Source: Sulfitobacter pontiacus (GTDB lineage Bacteria; Pseudomonadota; Alphaproteobacteria; Rhodobacterales; Rhodobacteraceae). From it: a stretch of 64,000 bases of DNA. Below the pieces are notes generated by a model. The model saw only the letters and a list, made by a program, of their open reading frames with translations. It was not told the origin of the DNA and did not search any database. The position numbers were made by a program, and so were the translations under genes. The stretch covers positions 1,885,501 to 1,949,500 of the forward strand of contig NZ_CP160849.1 of NCBI RefSeq assembly GCF_040790665.1. Direction: 5' to 3'. Positions within the stretch are counted from its first letter, which is position 1. Each line of letters begins with the position of its first letter. Positions 1 to 10,643 of the stretch are shown piece by piece.

Positions 1-1
1 G

Positions 2-1675
<1,674 letters not shown>

Positions 1676-1687
1676 GACGATTATTCC

Positions 1688-1714
1688 AAAAGGGGCGCTT
1701 CATGCGCCCCTTTT
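1688..1714 (+). terminator. Rho-independent terminator of lepA
   Basis: An 11-bp perfect stem, AAAAGGGGCGC with GCGCCCCTTTT, closes a TTCAT loop 12 bases after the lepA stop. The T run on one side and A run on the other let it work in both directions, so it may also end the convergent glycan operon whose last stop is at 1735. Confidence 0.85.
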
Positions 1715-1734
1715 CGTTGGAACGACACCAAAGG

Positions 1735-2484
1735 TCAGGGCAGCTCTGTCATCTGTGCAGGCACAGCCCCACCGTCCAGCAGCCGCGCCAGACAAGCGTG
1801 GGTGAACCCCCAGATATCTTCGTCATGCACCAGGTGGTGGGTCAGAAATCCCATGGGTTCCAGCGGGTCAGTCAGCCCTTTGCGGCGGTCCTGCAGCTGT
1901 TTGGTGATATCCGCAATCAGCGTGTCCGGCGGGACAAGGCTGCGGGTGCCGCGCCAGAAAATCGGATCGATATGGGTGTTGATCTGCACCAACCCCGCGG
2001 CGGCAATCCGGTTATTCCGCGGCAGATAGGTCGACACCCCGACATAGCCTGCGTCTGCCAGCACCGGCAGCAACCCATCGTCCAACCGGTTCCACGGCGG
2101 CACAAAGATCGGCAGCAGGTCGTCGCCGAAAAGCCGTCGCATCCGGTTCAGCGCTTGGGCCAGCTCGTGGGCCGCATCGGGGCGCGGGTGCCCGAACTCT
2201 GCCTTTTTCGCCCCGTCGGGCGCGTGGCTGATATGCTGCCAGCCATGCACCAGCGGACGGATCATCGGACGGTCCTTGCTATAGGCGGCAAGCGCGGGTT
2301 CTGCATGTTTAGGGATCACGGCGATATGCACGGGCAGGGACAGGTCCTCCGCCAGTGCGGCAAGGCGATCCAGCGCAGGGGTTGGGGCGATGGCATCATC
2401 ATCGCGCCACCAGATCGGCAGGTGCAATCCCTCTGCGCGCCATATTGCAAGCTCGGCGTCAAGATTGGCCCAATCCACGGTCAT
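1735..2484 (-). CDS. Polysaccharide deacetylase-like protein
   Basis: 249-residue protein of the NodB/polysaccharide-deacetylase superfamily, which removes N- or O-acetyl groups from glycans. Visible motifs are WWRDDDA near residue 25 (the Asp-Asp metal/catalytic motif), HGWQH near residue 79 (metal histidines) and PPWNR near residue 129. There is no signal peptide or membrane segment, so it probably acts in the cytoplasm on an intermediate. It is the last gene of a six-gene minus-strand operon and overlaps the upstream glycosyltransferase by 4 nt (ATGA). The context suggests it trims a sugar added by its neighbours. The exact substrate is unknown. Confidence 0.75.
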   Translation of the reverse strand: MTVDWANLDAELAIWRAEGLHLPIWWRDDDAIAPTPALDRLAALAEDLSLPVHIAVIPKHAEPALAAYSKDRPMIRPLVHGWQHISHAPDGAKKAEFGHPRPDAAHELAQALNRMRRLFGDDLLPIFVPPWNRLDDGLLPVLADAGYVGVSTYLPRNNRIAAAGLVQINTHIDPIFWRGTRSLVPPDTLIADITKQLQDRRKGLTDPLEPMGFLTHHLVHDEDIWGFTHACLARLLDGGAVPAQMTELP

Positions 2485-3620
2485 CGCGTGCCCTTTCGCA
2501 TCGTCTCGGTCAGGGTGACCGTCCTCGCGGCCCCGTCAAACCCGTCTGTCTGCGCAGGTCGGGTCGGAGCGGCGTGCAGAGTTGCCAAGGCGGATAGCAA
2601 CCTGTCCGGTGTCAGATCAGCGCTGCGCAGCACCTCGATCCCCGGTAGCGCGGACAGCGCATCGGCGCGCAGCCCCTGTTCCACCTCGTTGCCGGCGTCA
2701 AAGGGGACAAACAGCGCCCGCACCCCGCTTTGCAGCACATCCAGCGCGGTATTGTAGCCGCACAAAGAGACAGAGGCGGCGGCGTGATACAGCATCTGGC
2801 GGAATTCGGGGCGCGCCGGTTCGATCACCACATTCGCTGGGGCATCCTGCATCAGCGCGGCGCTGCGTGTGGCTGCATCCTGCCCCCCCAGCAGCAAGCG
2901 CCAGACCCGCCCCGCATCGCGCGCGGCCGCGGCGCGGCAGGTGTCGAACACATGCGCGCCCACATCGCCGCCCCCTGCGCTGACGATAATCTCGCCCGCG
3001 CCAAGCCGGTCGGGATGGGGGCTGGCGGGGGGCGGTGCGACGAAACCGGTATAGCGCAGCTTGCCCTGCATCGCGTCCGACACCGGCCAGCTGAGCGAGA
3101 GCGGCGTCACGGCCTCGTCCGCATGGACCAGCACCGCATCGTAATACTGCGCAACCAGATCATCGGCCAGCTGCGCCTTGGCGGGTTTGGATGGCGGCGC
3201 GAGGATATCGCGCACCGATGCGCAGATCAGTGGGCGCGCGGGCAGGGCATCTGCGGCGTCAAGCAGGGCCAGGAACTCTGCCTTGAGGGTCCGGCGCCCA
3301 AAGGGGAACAGTTCGGTGATCAGCAGATCGGGGGTGCGGGTCTGGATGTGGGCGATCAACATCTCGCGTCGCGCTGCCTTCAACGCTTCAGAGGCGACCG
3401 CACCATGTTCATCCAGCAGCCGTGCGAAATCCACACCGTCAGAGCGCAGCGGGGGCAGTTGCACCACGTCAACGCCCTCGCTGTTCAACTGCGGTGCGGG
3501 CATCCCGCCCGAGACGACCTGCACATCATGCCCCGCCGCCCCATAGGCGCGGCCAAGGGTCAAGGCGCGGGCCAGATGGCCGGTGCCCAGCAGATGTGTG
3601 ACGACGATGCTGACCTTCAT
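2481..3620 (-). CDS. Glycosyltransferase, GT28/COG4671-like (GT-B fold)
   Basis: 379-residue predicted glycosyltransferase. The N-terminus has the G-T-G-H-L-A-R pattern of MurG/UGT-like GT-B enzymes. The C-terminal half has SAGGGDVG near residue 227 and CGYNT near residue 301, the donor-binding region. The protein is related to the first gene of the same operon (6515-7720), which has the matching GYNT motif, so the two look like diverged paralogues. It overlaps its neighbours on both sides by 4 nt. Acceptor and donor cannot be read from sequence. The glycosyltransferase class is well supported, the product is not. Confidence 0.75.
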   Translation of the reverse strand: MKVSIVVTHLLGTGHLARALTLGRAYGAAGHDVQVVSGGMPAPQLNSEGVDVVQLPPLRSDGVDFARLLDEHGAVASEALKAARREMLIAHIQTRTPDLLITELFPFGRRTLKAEFLALLDAADALPARPLICASVRDILAPPSKPAKAQLADDLVAQYYDAVLVHADEAVTPLSLSWPVSDAMQGKLRYTGFVAPPPASPHPDRLGAGEIIVSAGGGDVGAHVFDTCRAAAARDAGRVWRLLLGGQDAATRSAALMQDAPANVVIEPARPEFRQMLYHAAASVSLCGYNTALDVLQSGVRALFVPFDAGNEVEQGLRADALSALPGIEVLRSADLTPDRLLSALATLHAAPTRPAQTDGFDGAARTVTLTETMRKGTR

Positions 3621-4198
3621 AAGCGCGGCTCCAGTCGGATGGGATCAGGCTGGGCGGCCCAGCCCGTGGGTGAAATATCCAGTAGATATAAGCGGTTGCG
3701 CTTGATCTGAAAGGGGGCGGGGCCAGCGAAATCCCAGCCGGTCGCATGGGCCAGCAAAACACGCATCACGCCGATATGGCAGACGGCGACAGTGTCGCGC
3801 GTCAAGCCGTTGGCCCAAGGGATCAGCCGTTCGCGCAGGCTGTCGGGGCTTTCGCCGCCGGGTGGGGTGTAGCCCCAGCCCCAATCCTCGATATCGCGGA
3901 ACCCGCTGGCGGGGTCTGCCTTAAGGTCCACGCCGTGCAGCCCTTCCCACTTGCCCCAGTCCATCTCCATCAGCGCGGGCGCGGTTTTCGGCGCGCGGTC
4001 TGCGACCAGTCGGGCGGTTTCAGCGGCGCGAGACAGGGGGCTCGACACAAGATCGGCACGGTCCCAAGGTGCCGGCAATGCCAGCGCCGCCAGACCGGCG
4101 CGGGCGTCATCATCCAGCGGGATATCCGTGCGCCCCTGAATGCGGCCCGCACGGTTCCAGCCTGTATGCCCGTGGCGAAGCAGGGCAAGCCGGATCAT
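3617..4198 (-). CDS. Histidine phosphatase family protein (phosphoglycerate-mutase-like)
   Basis: 193-residue single-domain histidine phosphatase. The catalytic RHG motif sits at residues 8-10 (LLRHGHTGWNR). The acid/base region is around MEMDWGKWEG near residue 95, and the second catalytic His is in VAVCHIG near residue 141. Members dephosphorylate sugar phosphates, phosphoglycerate or alpha-ribazole phosphate. Nothing nearby suggests cobalamin synthesis. Inside an overlapping glycosyltransferase operon, a sugar-phosphate or lipid-phosphate substrate is the simplest inference. It overlaps both neighbours by 4 nt, which suggests coupled translation. Confidence 0.8.
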   Translation of the reverse strand: MIRLALLRHGHTGWNRAGRIQGRTDIPLDDDARAGLAALALPAPWDRADLVSSPLSRAAETARLVADRAPKTAPALMEMDWGKWEGLHGVDLKADPASGFRDIEDWGWGYTPPGGESPDSLRERLIPWANGLTRDTVAVCHIGVMRVLLAHATGWDFAGPAPFQIKRNRLYLLDISPTGWAAQPDPIRLEPRL

Positions 4199-5271
4199 GG
4201 GCGCACCCCGCAGCTTTCCAACCCCGCCAGCAAGGTCGCGGTGGCAGTGGGAAGCAGATGATGTTGCGCAACAAAATCGCGGGCGGCTTGGGCGCGTGTT
4301 TGGCGTAGGGTGGTATCCGCCAGCAGCGCTGTGATCTGTGCGGCAAGCGGGGCAGTGCCGCTTTCCGGCGCGGGATAGGGGCCGGGGGCCAGCACATCGC
4401 GCACGCCGGGGCGGTCTTGGGCCACGACGGGCAGGCCCGCGGCCTGCGCCTCCAGATAGGCGAGGCCAAAGGCTTCGTTCACCCCGGGCCAGAACAGCAG
4501 CGCTGCATGACGATAGGCGGCGGCCATGGTGGTCGCATCAAGCTCCCCAAGAAACCGAACCGCGTCGCCAAAGGGGGCCAGCATCGTCTCTATCTCGGTG
4601 CGGGCGGGGCCGTCACCCGCGATATCCAACCGCCAGCTGTCTGCTGGCAGCAGCGACAGCGTCTCCGCGATGATCTGATACGAGGCGCGTTTGTCGCCGT
4701 CGCGCAGCATACCGACAGCCAGCATCGGGCCATCCAGCGCGGACGGCAGAGGCAAAGCGTCCTGTGCGAGATACGGCGGCAGATGCACCAGCCGCTGCCC
4801 CGCGGTCTGATCGCGGCGCAGTGTCTCGGCATCTCGGTGCGTGAGGTAAAAGATCACATCCGCCGCGTCGCTTGCGGCTTCGGCAGCTTGGGCGAAACCG
4901 GCCCACGGACCTGTCAGCCGTTTGCGCGCGCGGCTGGATTCGACCAGCAGATAGGGGATGCCAAGGGCGCGGGCGACGGCGGGGCCGATCAGGTCGGGGG
5001 CCTTGTAATAGTTGTGATAGGTGATCCACGCCTGCCAGCCTTCGGTACGACCGCGGGCGGTGGCTTGGGGCACTTCGGCCTCGGCAGCATTGAACAGCAG
5101 GGTCTGCGCCGCGCTGTCGCCCGCCCCGTCGCGGCTGCGCAGGGTGCTGGCGACTGTGACGGTCGCGCCCCCCCGTTGCAGGGCAGTCATCAACCCACGC
5201 GCCATCGCCCGATCCCCCGAGGGTACCGGATGATCAGGCGACTTTAACGGAGCGTAGAACGCAAGCCGCAT
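4195..5271 (-). CDS. Glycosyltransferase family 4 protein
   Basis: 358-residue GT-B glycosyltransferase of the GT4 (RfaB/WcaL-like) type. The N-terminal acceptor domain starts with a beta strand and a PSGDRAMARGL loop. The C-terminal domain has the retaining-enzyme E-x7-E pattern in NEAFGLAYLEAQAAGLP near residue 272. No membrane segment is seen. Translation starts one base inside the preceding gene's stop, so the two are coupled. It probably adds one sugar of the glycan made by this operon. Donor and acceptor are unknown. Confidence 0.8.
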   Translation of the reverse strand: MRLAFYAPLKSPDHPVPSGDRAMARGLMTALQRGGATVTVASTLRSRDGAGDSAAQTLLFNAAEAEVPQATARGRTEGWQAWITYHNYYKAPDLIGPAVARALGIPYLLVESSRARKRLTGPWAGFAQAAEAASDAADVIFYLTHRDAETLRRDQTAGQRLVHLPPYLAQDALPLPSALDGPMLAVGMLRDGDKRASYQIIAETLSLLPADSWRLDIAGDGPARTEIETMLAPFGDAVRFLGELDATTMAAAYRHAALLFWPGVNEAFGLAYLEAQAAGLPVVAQDRPGVRDVLAPGPYPAPESGTAPLAAQITALLADTTLRQTRAQAARDFVAQHHLLPTATATLLAGLESCGVRP

Positions 5272-6518
5272 CAGCCGCCCTGTGCCAGCATCGCCGTCAG
5301 CCGCTTGTGGAGCTGGCGAATGCCGGGGGCCATGGTGAATTCTGCATGCAGCCGGTCGTGGGCGGCCTCGGCCAGCCGAGGGCCAAGCGATGGATCCTCC
5401 GCAAAACGCTGCATCGCCTCGGCAAGGGCGGCGGGGGCATCGTCGCTTAACACGCCGGTGGTGCCGCTGGTGATGAACTCGGGGATGGCGGATACGGGCG
5501 TGCTGAGCAGCGGAAGCTTCTGGCTTGCCGCTTCCATCAGCACATTGGGCAGCCCGTCACGGTCACCGTCCTTGGCAATGCGCGAAGGCAGCACGAACAG
5601 ATCGGCGGCGCGCATGGCGGCGATCACCTCTGGTTGGTCGCAGGCCCCGCGCCAAGTGATCCGGTCGTTGATCCCGTGCGTTTCAGCGCGTGCTTTCATC
5701 GGTTCCGACAGGTCCCCGCCGCCGATATGGGTCCAGTGCCAGTCAAACTCATTCGGCAGCAGCGCCAGCGCGTCGATCAGGTTGTCAAAGCCCTTCTTCT
5801 CGACCATGCGCCCGACAGACATCATCTGGAACGGATCGCTTTTGGCGCGTTGGACCCGGGTTGGCGGTTCGGGGAAACGCGCCAGATCCAGCCCGTGATA
5901 GACCAGATCGATCCGGTCCGGGGCGGAGGTTAGACTGCGCAGATGTTGCGCGTTAAAGTCCGTGCAGGTGGCACCAAAGGCGGCTCCGTGGCTGGCGGGG
6001 TTCAGCTTTTCGCGCAACTCCCATTCGGGCGAGGTCCAGATGTCCTTGGCGTGGGCAGAAAAGCTCCACGGCAGGCCCCGCAGGATCGCGGCATAGCGCG
6101 CGACCGAGGACGGGGTGTGCAGGAAATGCGCATAGATGCCGCGGGTCTCGGCGGGAAGCTCATGTGCCATGACGCAGGCCTGCCCAAAGCGGCGGCGGCG
6201 GTTGGGGGTGTCATCGCGCACGAGGTCTTGTTGGAAAACCTCCCATGCCGCGTCGTAACCGGGCATGGCTTTCGCGGCCTCTTGTGCTGCGGCCACACGT
6301 TCGGGATCGTCGCGCAGGTATTCCGGCAAATAGCGCACGCGGGCTTGCAGCCGGTCGTGCAACGGGTGGGTTTTCGTATCGGTCGGGTGGCGCAGCGACC
6401 AGATGTCGAACCGCAGACCGGCTTCTTCAAGGGCGACAAGTTCTTGTGCGATGAAGGTCTCGGACAGGCGCGGCCAGCCTTTGACTACAATGGCGAGGGG
6501 GGCGGGGGTGTCGGTCAT
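5271..6518 (-). CDS. Glycosyltransferase family 4 protein, colanic-acid WcaL-like
   Basis: 415-residue GT4 enzyme. The N-terminus (KGWPRLSETFIAQE) is the signature of the WcaL/AmsK-like group that builds exopolysaccharides. The donor domain has VGRMVEKKGFDNL near residue 240 and the E-x7-E region in DRDGLPNVLMEAASQKLP near residue 320. It overlaps the upstream gene by 4 nt and the downstream glycosyltransferase by 1 nt. The WcaL-like N-terminus supports a role in an extracellular or cell-surface polysaccharide rather than in peptidoglycan. Specificity is not predictable. Confidence 0.8.
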   Translation of the reverse strand: MTDTPAPLAIVVKGWPRLSETFIAQELVALEEAGLRFDIWSLRHPTDTKTHPLHDRLQARVRYLPEYLRDDPERVAAAQEAAKAMPGYDAAWEVFQQDLVRDDTPNRRRRFGQACVMAHELPAETRGIYAHFLHTPSSVARYAAILRGLPWSFSAHAKDIWTSPEWELREKLNPASHGAAFGATCTDFNAQHLRSLTSAPDRIDLVYHGLDLARFPEPPTRVQRAKSDPFQMMSVGRMVEKKGFDNLIDALALLPNEFDWHWTHIGGGDLSEPMKARAETHGINDRITWRGACDQPEVIAAMRAADLFVLPSRIAKDGDRDGLPNVLMEAASQKLPLLSTPVSAIPEFITSGTTGVLSDDAPAALAEAMQRFAEDPSLGPRLAEAAHDRLHAEFTMAPGIRQLHKRLTAMLAQGG

Positions 6519-7720
6519 GCGCCACCGCCCATCAGGGCGCGGCCCCGTTCAACCACCACGTCAAGCCCGTCGAGCAGCCCGTCGGCACCGGCTTGCGAGG
6601 GTTTGTTCTGATGCGGCAGGTTGCGGATTGCGGCGATCATCGCCTGCGGCGTCATGCCATCACGGGTTTCTTCCAGCATACGGACAAGCCCCAGCTCTTC
6701 GGCGCGGCTGGCACGGATCCATTGTTCCAACCGGGGCACGGTGCGCGGCACGATGACGGCGCGTTTGTCAAAAGAAAGCACCTCGCAGAAGGTGTTGTAG
6801 CCGCCCATGCAAACCACGCCCTCAGCCCCGACATAAAGCTGTTCGATCCGGCTATCAAAGCCAAGCGCGGTCACCCGCCCGCCCAGCTTGGCCACCCGCG
6901 CGTCAAAGGCGTCGCGGACGTCGCCGGACAGGAAGGGGCCGTAGATCAACTTGGCTTTTGGCGTCAGGTCGGGGTCTTGCTCGTAGGCGTCCAGCACCAG
7001 CGACACCATCGCGGCACCGTCCCCGCCGCCGCCGGGGGTAATCAGCACATAGGGCTCTTCGGCGGGGGGTGTTTCGTCCGGGGCCTCGCGGCGCAGGTAG
7101 CCGGTCCAATGCATCCGGTCGTGGGCCGCCTGCGACAGGGGCAGCCCCTTGGTCGGGTCATACACATCTCGCATGCCGTAGACCCAAATCTCGTCATAGT
7201 ATTTCTCGGTCGCCTCAACCGCGCCCTTGCGTTCCCATTCGGCGGCCAGCACCTCGGGTTCGTCCAGCACGTCGCGCAGGCCCAGCACGACTTTGGTGGT
7301 GCCATTCTCGCGCAGCCAGTCAAGGCTGGGCAGCAGTTCCCCGCGAAAGCCCGTCGGCTCTTTATCCACGATCAGCAGATCGGGGGTGTATTCCTCGATC
7401 GCGGTGCGGATCAGACCGGCCCGCAGGGAGGTGACCTCGTCGATATCAAGGCCAAGCGTTTGCGCCACATAGCTGCCGTCGGCCAGCTTCGTCACGCCGG
7501 GTAGGCGGATGTGGTCGACGCCTTTGGGAAAGGTGAAACGCCCCGCGACGGGGGATCCGGTCAGGATGATGGCGGAGGCATCTTCGTCGCCGTCCATCAA
7601 GGCGGCAGCCAGTGCGCGCGACCGCCGTAAGTGGCCCAATCCAAAGGTGTCGTGGCTATAGAAAAGCACCCGCCGCGCTGGTTTGCCATTGCGGGCGTTG
7701 TTCGAGACCGTTTGGCGCAT
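6515..7720 (-). CDS. Predicted glycosyltransferase (COG4671-like), first gene of the glycan operon
   Basis: 401-residue GT-B protein. The N-terminal motif FYSHDTFGLGHLRRS (about residues 20-34) is characteristic of COG4671 predicted glycosyltransferases. ITPGGGGDGA near residue 229 and CMGGYNTFCEVL near residue 305 form the donor-side site. It starts with ATG after a 411-bp gap that separates it from the divergent MscS gene, so the operon promoter should lie there. The last gene but one of the operon looks like a paralogue. Two COG4671-type and two GT4 enzymes imply an oligosaccharide of at least several sugars. Confidence 0.75.
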   Translation of the reverse strand: MRQTVSNNARNGKPARRVLFYSHDTFGLGHLRRSRALAAALMDGDEDASAIILTGSPVAGRFTFPKGVDHIRLPGVTKLADGSYVAQTLGLDIDEVTSLRAGLIRTAIEEYTPDLLIVDKEPTGFRGELLPSLDWLRENGTTKVVLGLRDVLDEPEVLAAEWERKGAVEATEKYYDEIWVYGMRDVYDPTKGLPLSQAAHDRMHWTGYLRREAPDETPPAEEPYVLITPGGGGDGAAMVSLVLDAYEQDPDLTPKAKLIYGPFLSGDVRDAFDARVAKLGGRVTALGFDSRIEQLYVGAEGVVCMGGYNTFCEVLSFDKRAVIVPRTVPRLEQWIRASRAEELGLVRMLEETRDGMTPQAMIAAIRNLPHQNKPSQAGADGLLDGLDVVVERGRALMGGGA

Positions 7721-8131
7721 GGGCCGATCCTAACTTAGTCAAATATCCTTGGCCGCACCTATCAGTCTGGCGGCTAGAAAGCGTTTATTGTCGAAGGCAG
7801 GTGAACCCGTCCCGCCCGATGCACCCAGAAACCGAATACACTCACATCACCTTGGTCTGCCGGTCGAACAGGCCAGTGGAAATACCTTAGGCATCTATGG
7901 CGAACATGTCATGCATTTCAGCACCTTCCGCCGTCGCCGCCCCTGAATGGGCTGCGAAAACCGGCGTTTGAGGGGGCCAAGCCCGTGGGAAGATGCGGCG
8001 CGTGTCATATTCGGCGTCCTTCGCGGTTCATCGTCAGGGGGAGTAGGTGGGGCCGGGGGGTTAAGATTGCAATGGCACGGGGGGTGGCTTAGCGTTCTGG
8101 GACTGCGCCCCAAGGCCATGAGCGAGGACAT
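7721..8131. other. 411-bp divergent intergenic region
   Basis: Gap between the glycan operon (minus) and the MscS gene (plus). It must hold both promoters. I see no convincing coding sequence: the frames that cross it use poor codons and run on from neighbouring genes as shadows. No clear terminator, tRNA or strong palindrome is seen. A G-rich run (about 8035-8095) precedes the MscS start, where the Shine-Dalgarno GAGG lies five bases before the ATG at 8132. Confidence 0.5.
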
Positions 8132-10564
8132 ATGCGGCATTTCATCTTCACCCTTCTTTTGTCGCTGTGGGTCTTGCCCTTTGCCAACGCCGCGACGGCG
8201 CAAGGGGTTCTGTCTCTTTTGCCAACAGCCCAGGAAACTGACGTCAACGATGCAGAAGGCGAGGCCGCACGCCTGCAAGAGGTCATCAGACAAGCCGCCG
8301 AAAGCGGGGTCAGTGTGGTGGTCGTCGATAGCGCGGGCCAATTGTTGAACCAGCCCGCAGCAGCCCAGCCGGCCGAGGGCGACCAGCAAGAGGCGGCGCT
8401 GGCCAAGGAAAGCTCACCGCTGATGCACCTGCAGGAACGGGGCAACCAGTTCCGCACTGCCTTGATCGAACGCATCGTGCAGTTGCCCGACGCGATCAAC
8501 GAGGTGATCTATATTCTGCGCGCCGCCAGCCCGGACGGCACGCTATGGGCCTTTGGTGAGACGCTGCTGGTGGCGCTCGCGCTGTTTGCCGTCGGGGCCG
8601 TGGTCGAGGTAGAGCTGTTCGGCAAGCGAATGGCACGCGGCTTCGTCACCGCCAAAGTGCAGGCGAAGCCCGTCGGCTATACCGAAAAGATGCCGTTTCT
8701 GGTGTTTCGGTTTTTCATGGGGATCATCGGCGTTCTGGTGTCGATGGTGGTGGCCTATATTCTGGGCACGCTGCTGTTTGGACCGCTTGAAGACACGGCG
8801 ATCCAGTTCACTGTCACGCTGATCAACATCGGCTATTTCGTCTGTCGCGTGGCCGCGGGCCTGTGGCGGATGATCCTGTCACCCTTCCTGTCGCAATACC
8901 GCATCCCTGTGTTCAGCGACCGCGACGCCAAACGGCTGCACCGCTGGCTGTGGATGATGGCAAGCCTTGATACCGTCGCGATCCTGTTCGGTATCTGGAT
9001 CGCTGAACTGGGGCTGAACTATGATGTCTATGCTTTCATCGCCTCCCTGATGTCGGCGGCGATCGTCGTGGCGAATATTCTGATGATCTGGGTCAACCGC
9101 CGCCCCATTTCAAACGCGCTGCGGCAGGGCAAGCCCGCGTCGGAATGCAGCGCCGTGGGGCGTTTTATGTCGCGGGCCTGGGCACCGCTGGTGGTGGCCT
9201 ACGCGAGTTTTGCCTGGTTCGAACTGACCTATGATCTTGTGCTCGAGAACCCAAGCTCCGTGCCTCTGATCGCGGGGGCCTATGGTATTCTGGTGTCGAT
9301 CATAGTGGTCTACGGCGTAATCAACTATGCTATTGAACGCGGCTTTGCCCGCGCGCGCATGATGCGCCGCCTGAACGAGCTGCGCCGCGAGAAGCGCGCT
9401 GATGCCGCCCTGGACGAGGATGCGCCCGAGGCCGCCGACGCTGCGCAAACGGATGATACCATGTCGCTGGACGAGGCTGACCGACAGGCGGCAATGGTGC
9501 CACGCCAAAGTCTCACCAGCTTTGAAGGTCTGGCGCGGCGCGTGGCCGGTATCCTCGCCTTTGTTACGGGGGCCTATGCGTTCTTCTATATCTGGGACAC
9601 AGAGGCAACGTTGATGGTCGAAAGCCACGCGGACAAGCTGCTGGACGTGATGGTGATCCTGTTTATCGGCTACGTCGTCTATCACGCCTTCCGCATCTGG
9701 ATCGACAGCAAGATCGAGGCCGAAACCGCCGACCAGCCCGAGGCGGAACTGGGCGACGAAGGCAGCGGCGCGTCCTCTGCCAGCCGATTGGCAACGCTGC
9801 TGCCGCTGTTTCGCAACTTTGTCCTGATCGTTCTGATCGTGACCATCGCCCTCATCGTGTTGATGGAATTCGGGATCAATGTCGGCCCGCTGTTCGCCGG
9901 TGCGGGGATCGTCGGTGTTGCTGTCGGCTTTGGCAGCCAGGCACTGGTGCGCGATATCTTTGCCGGCGCGTTCTTTCTGTTCGACGATGCCTTCCGCAAG
10001 GGGGAATACCTTGATGTGGGCGGCGTGAAGGGCACGGTCGAGAAAATCTCGGTCCGGTCGTTCCAGCTGCGCCACCATTTGGGCGCGCTGCACACCATCC
10101 CCTTTGGCGAGCTGCAGGTGATGACCAACTACAGCCGCGACTGGGTGATCATGAAGCTGCCGTTGCGGGTGACCTATGACACCGATGTCGAACGCGTTCG
10201 CAAGTTGATCAAAAAGCTCGGCATCGCGCTGCTGGATGATCCGGTGATCGGCGATAACTTTATCCAGCCGCTGAAATCGCAGGGCGTGATTGAAATGCAG
10301 GATTCCGCTATGATCATCCGGGTCAAGTTCATGACCAAACCGGGGGATCAATGGCTGGTGCGCAAGAAGGTCTATGAGGAAATCCGAGCCTTGTTTGAGC
10401 GCGAAGGAATCCGTTTTGCCCATCGGGAGGTCACTGTGCGTCTGGCCGACGGTAAGGTCAAAGACCTGAGCGACGAGGAACGCGACGCGGTGACCGCAGC
10501 GGCGCAGGCATCGCTGGAAGAAGAGGCACAAACCGGCCCGGAACTGGGCGGCGACGACCGATAG
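8132..10564 (+). CDS. Large mechanosensitive ion channel, MscS family (YbiO-like)
   Basis: 810-residue inner-membrane channel that opens under membrane tension to release solutes during hypo-osmotic shock. A signal peptide (residues 1-23) is followed by a periplasmic helical segment, then about ten membrane spans. The conserved MscS pore and beta domain lies at about residues 580-760. It shows AGIVGVAVGFGSQALVRD in the pore helix and GTVEKISVRS in the beta domain. Length and layout match the YbiO-type large MscS proteins rather than the 286-residue MscS. A charged cytoplasmic insert lies near residues 410-445. A paralogue of nearly equal size lies at 49337-51775. Confidence 0.9.
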   Translation: MRHFIFTLLLSLWVLPFANAATAQGVLSLLPTAQETDVNDAEGEAARLQEVIRQAAESGVSVVVVDSAGQLLNQPAAAQPAEGDQQEAALAKESSPLMHLQERGNQFRTALIERIVQLPDAINEVIYILRAASPDGTLWAFGETLLVALALFAVGAVVEVELFGKRMARGFVTAKVQAKPVGYTEKMPFLVFRFFMGIIGVLVSMVVAYILGTLLFGPLEDTAIQFTVTLINIGYFVCRVAAGLWRMILSPFLSQYRIPVFSDRDAKRLHRWLWMMASLDTVAILFGIWIAELGLNYDVYAFIASLMSAAIVVANILMIWVNRRPISNALRQGKPASECSAVGRFMSRAWAPLVVAYASFAWFELTYDLVLENPSSVPLIAGAYGILVSIIVVYGVINYAIERGFARARMMRRLNELRREKRADAALDEDAPEAADAAQTDDTMSLDEADRQAAMVPRQSLTSFEGLARRVAGILAFVTGAYAFFYIWDTEATLMVESHADKLLDVMVILFIGYVVYHAFRIWIDSKIEAETADQPEAELGDEGSGASSASRLATLLPLFRNFVLIVLIVTIALIVLMEFGINVGPLFAGAGIVGVAVGFGSQALVRDIFAGAFFLFDDAFRKGEYLDVGGVKGTVEKISVRSFQLRHHLGALHTIPFGELQVMTNYSRDWVIMKLPLRVTYDTDVERVRKLIKKLGIALLDDPVIGDNFIQPLKSQGVIEMQDSAMIIRVKFMTKPGDQWLVRKKVYEEIRALFEREGIRFAHREVTVRLADGKVKDLSDEERDAVTAAAQASLEEEAQTGPELGGDDR

Positions 10565-10587
10565 CCGCGTCTCGCGCAGTTGTGACA

Positions 10588-10615
10588 TTGAAACGACGGC
10601 GGCGGGCGCTAGCAT
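10588..10615 (+). promoter_or_regulatory. Candidate promoter of the metallo-hydrolase gene
   Basis: TTGAAA (10588-10593) and TAGCAT (10610-10615) are separated by 16 bases, 29 bases before the ATG at 10644. The Shine-Dalgarno AGGAG lies between. This is a pattern match only. Confidence 0.35.
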
Positions 10616-10643
10616 CATCCTCACCTGCAACAGGAGAATTCCC

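Noticed and set aside
7895-8389. A 164-codon minus-strand frame crossing the 411-bp gap before the MscS gene
   Set aside because: Much of it is antisense to the MscS signal-peptide region. It is Pro/Arg/Cys-rich and has no start signal, so I treat the gap as non-coding.
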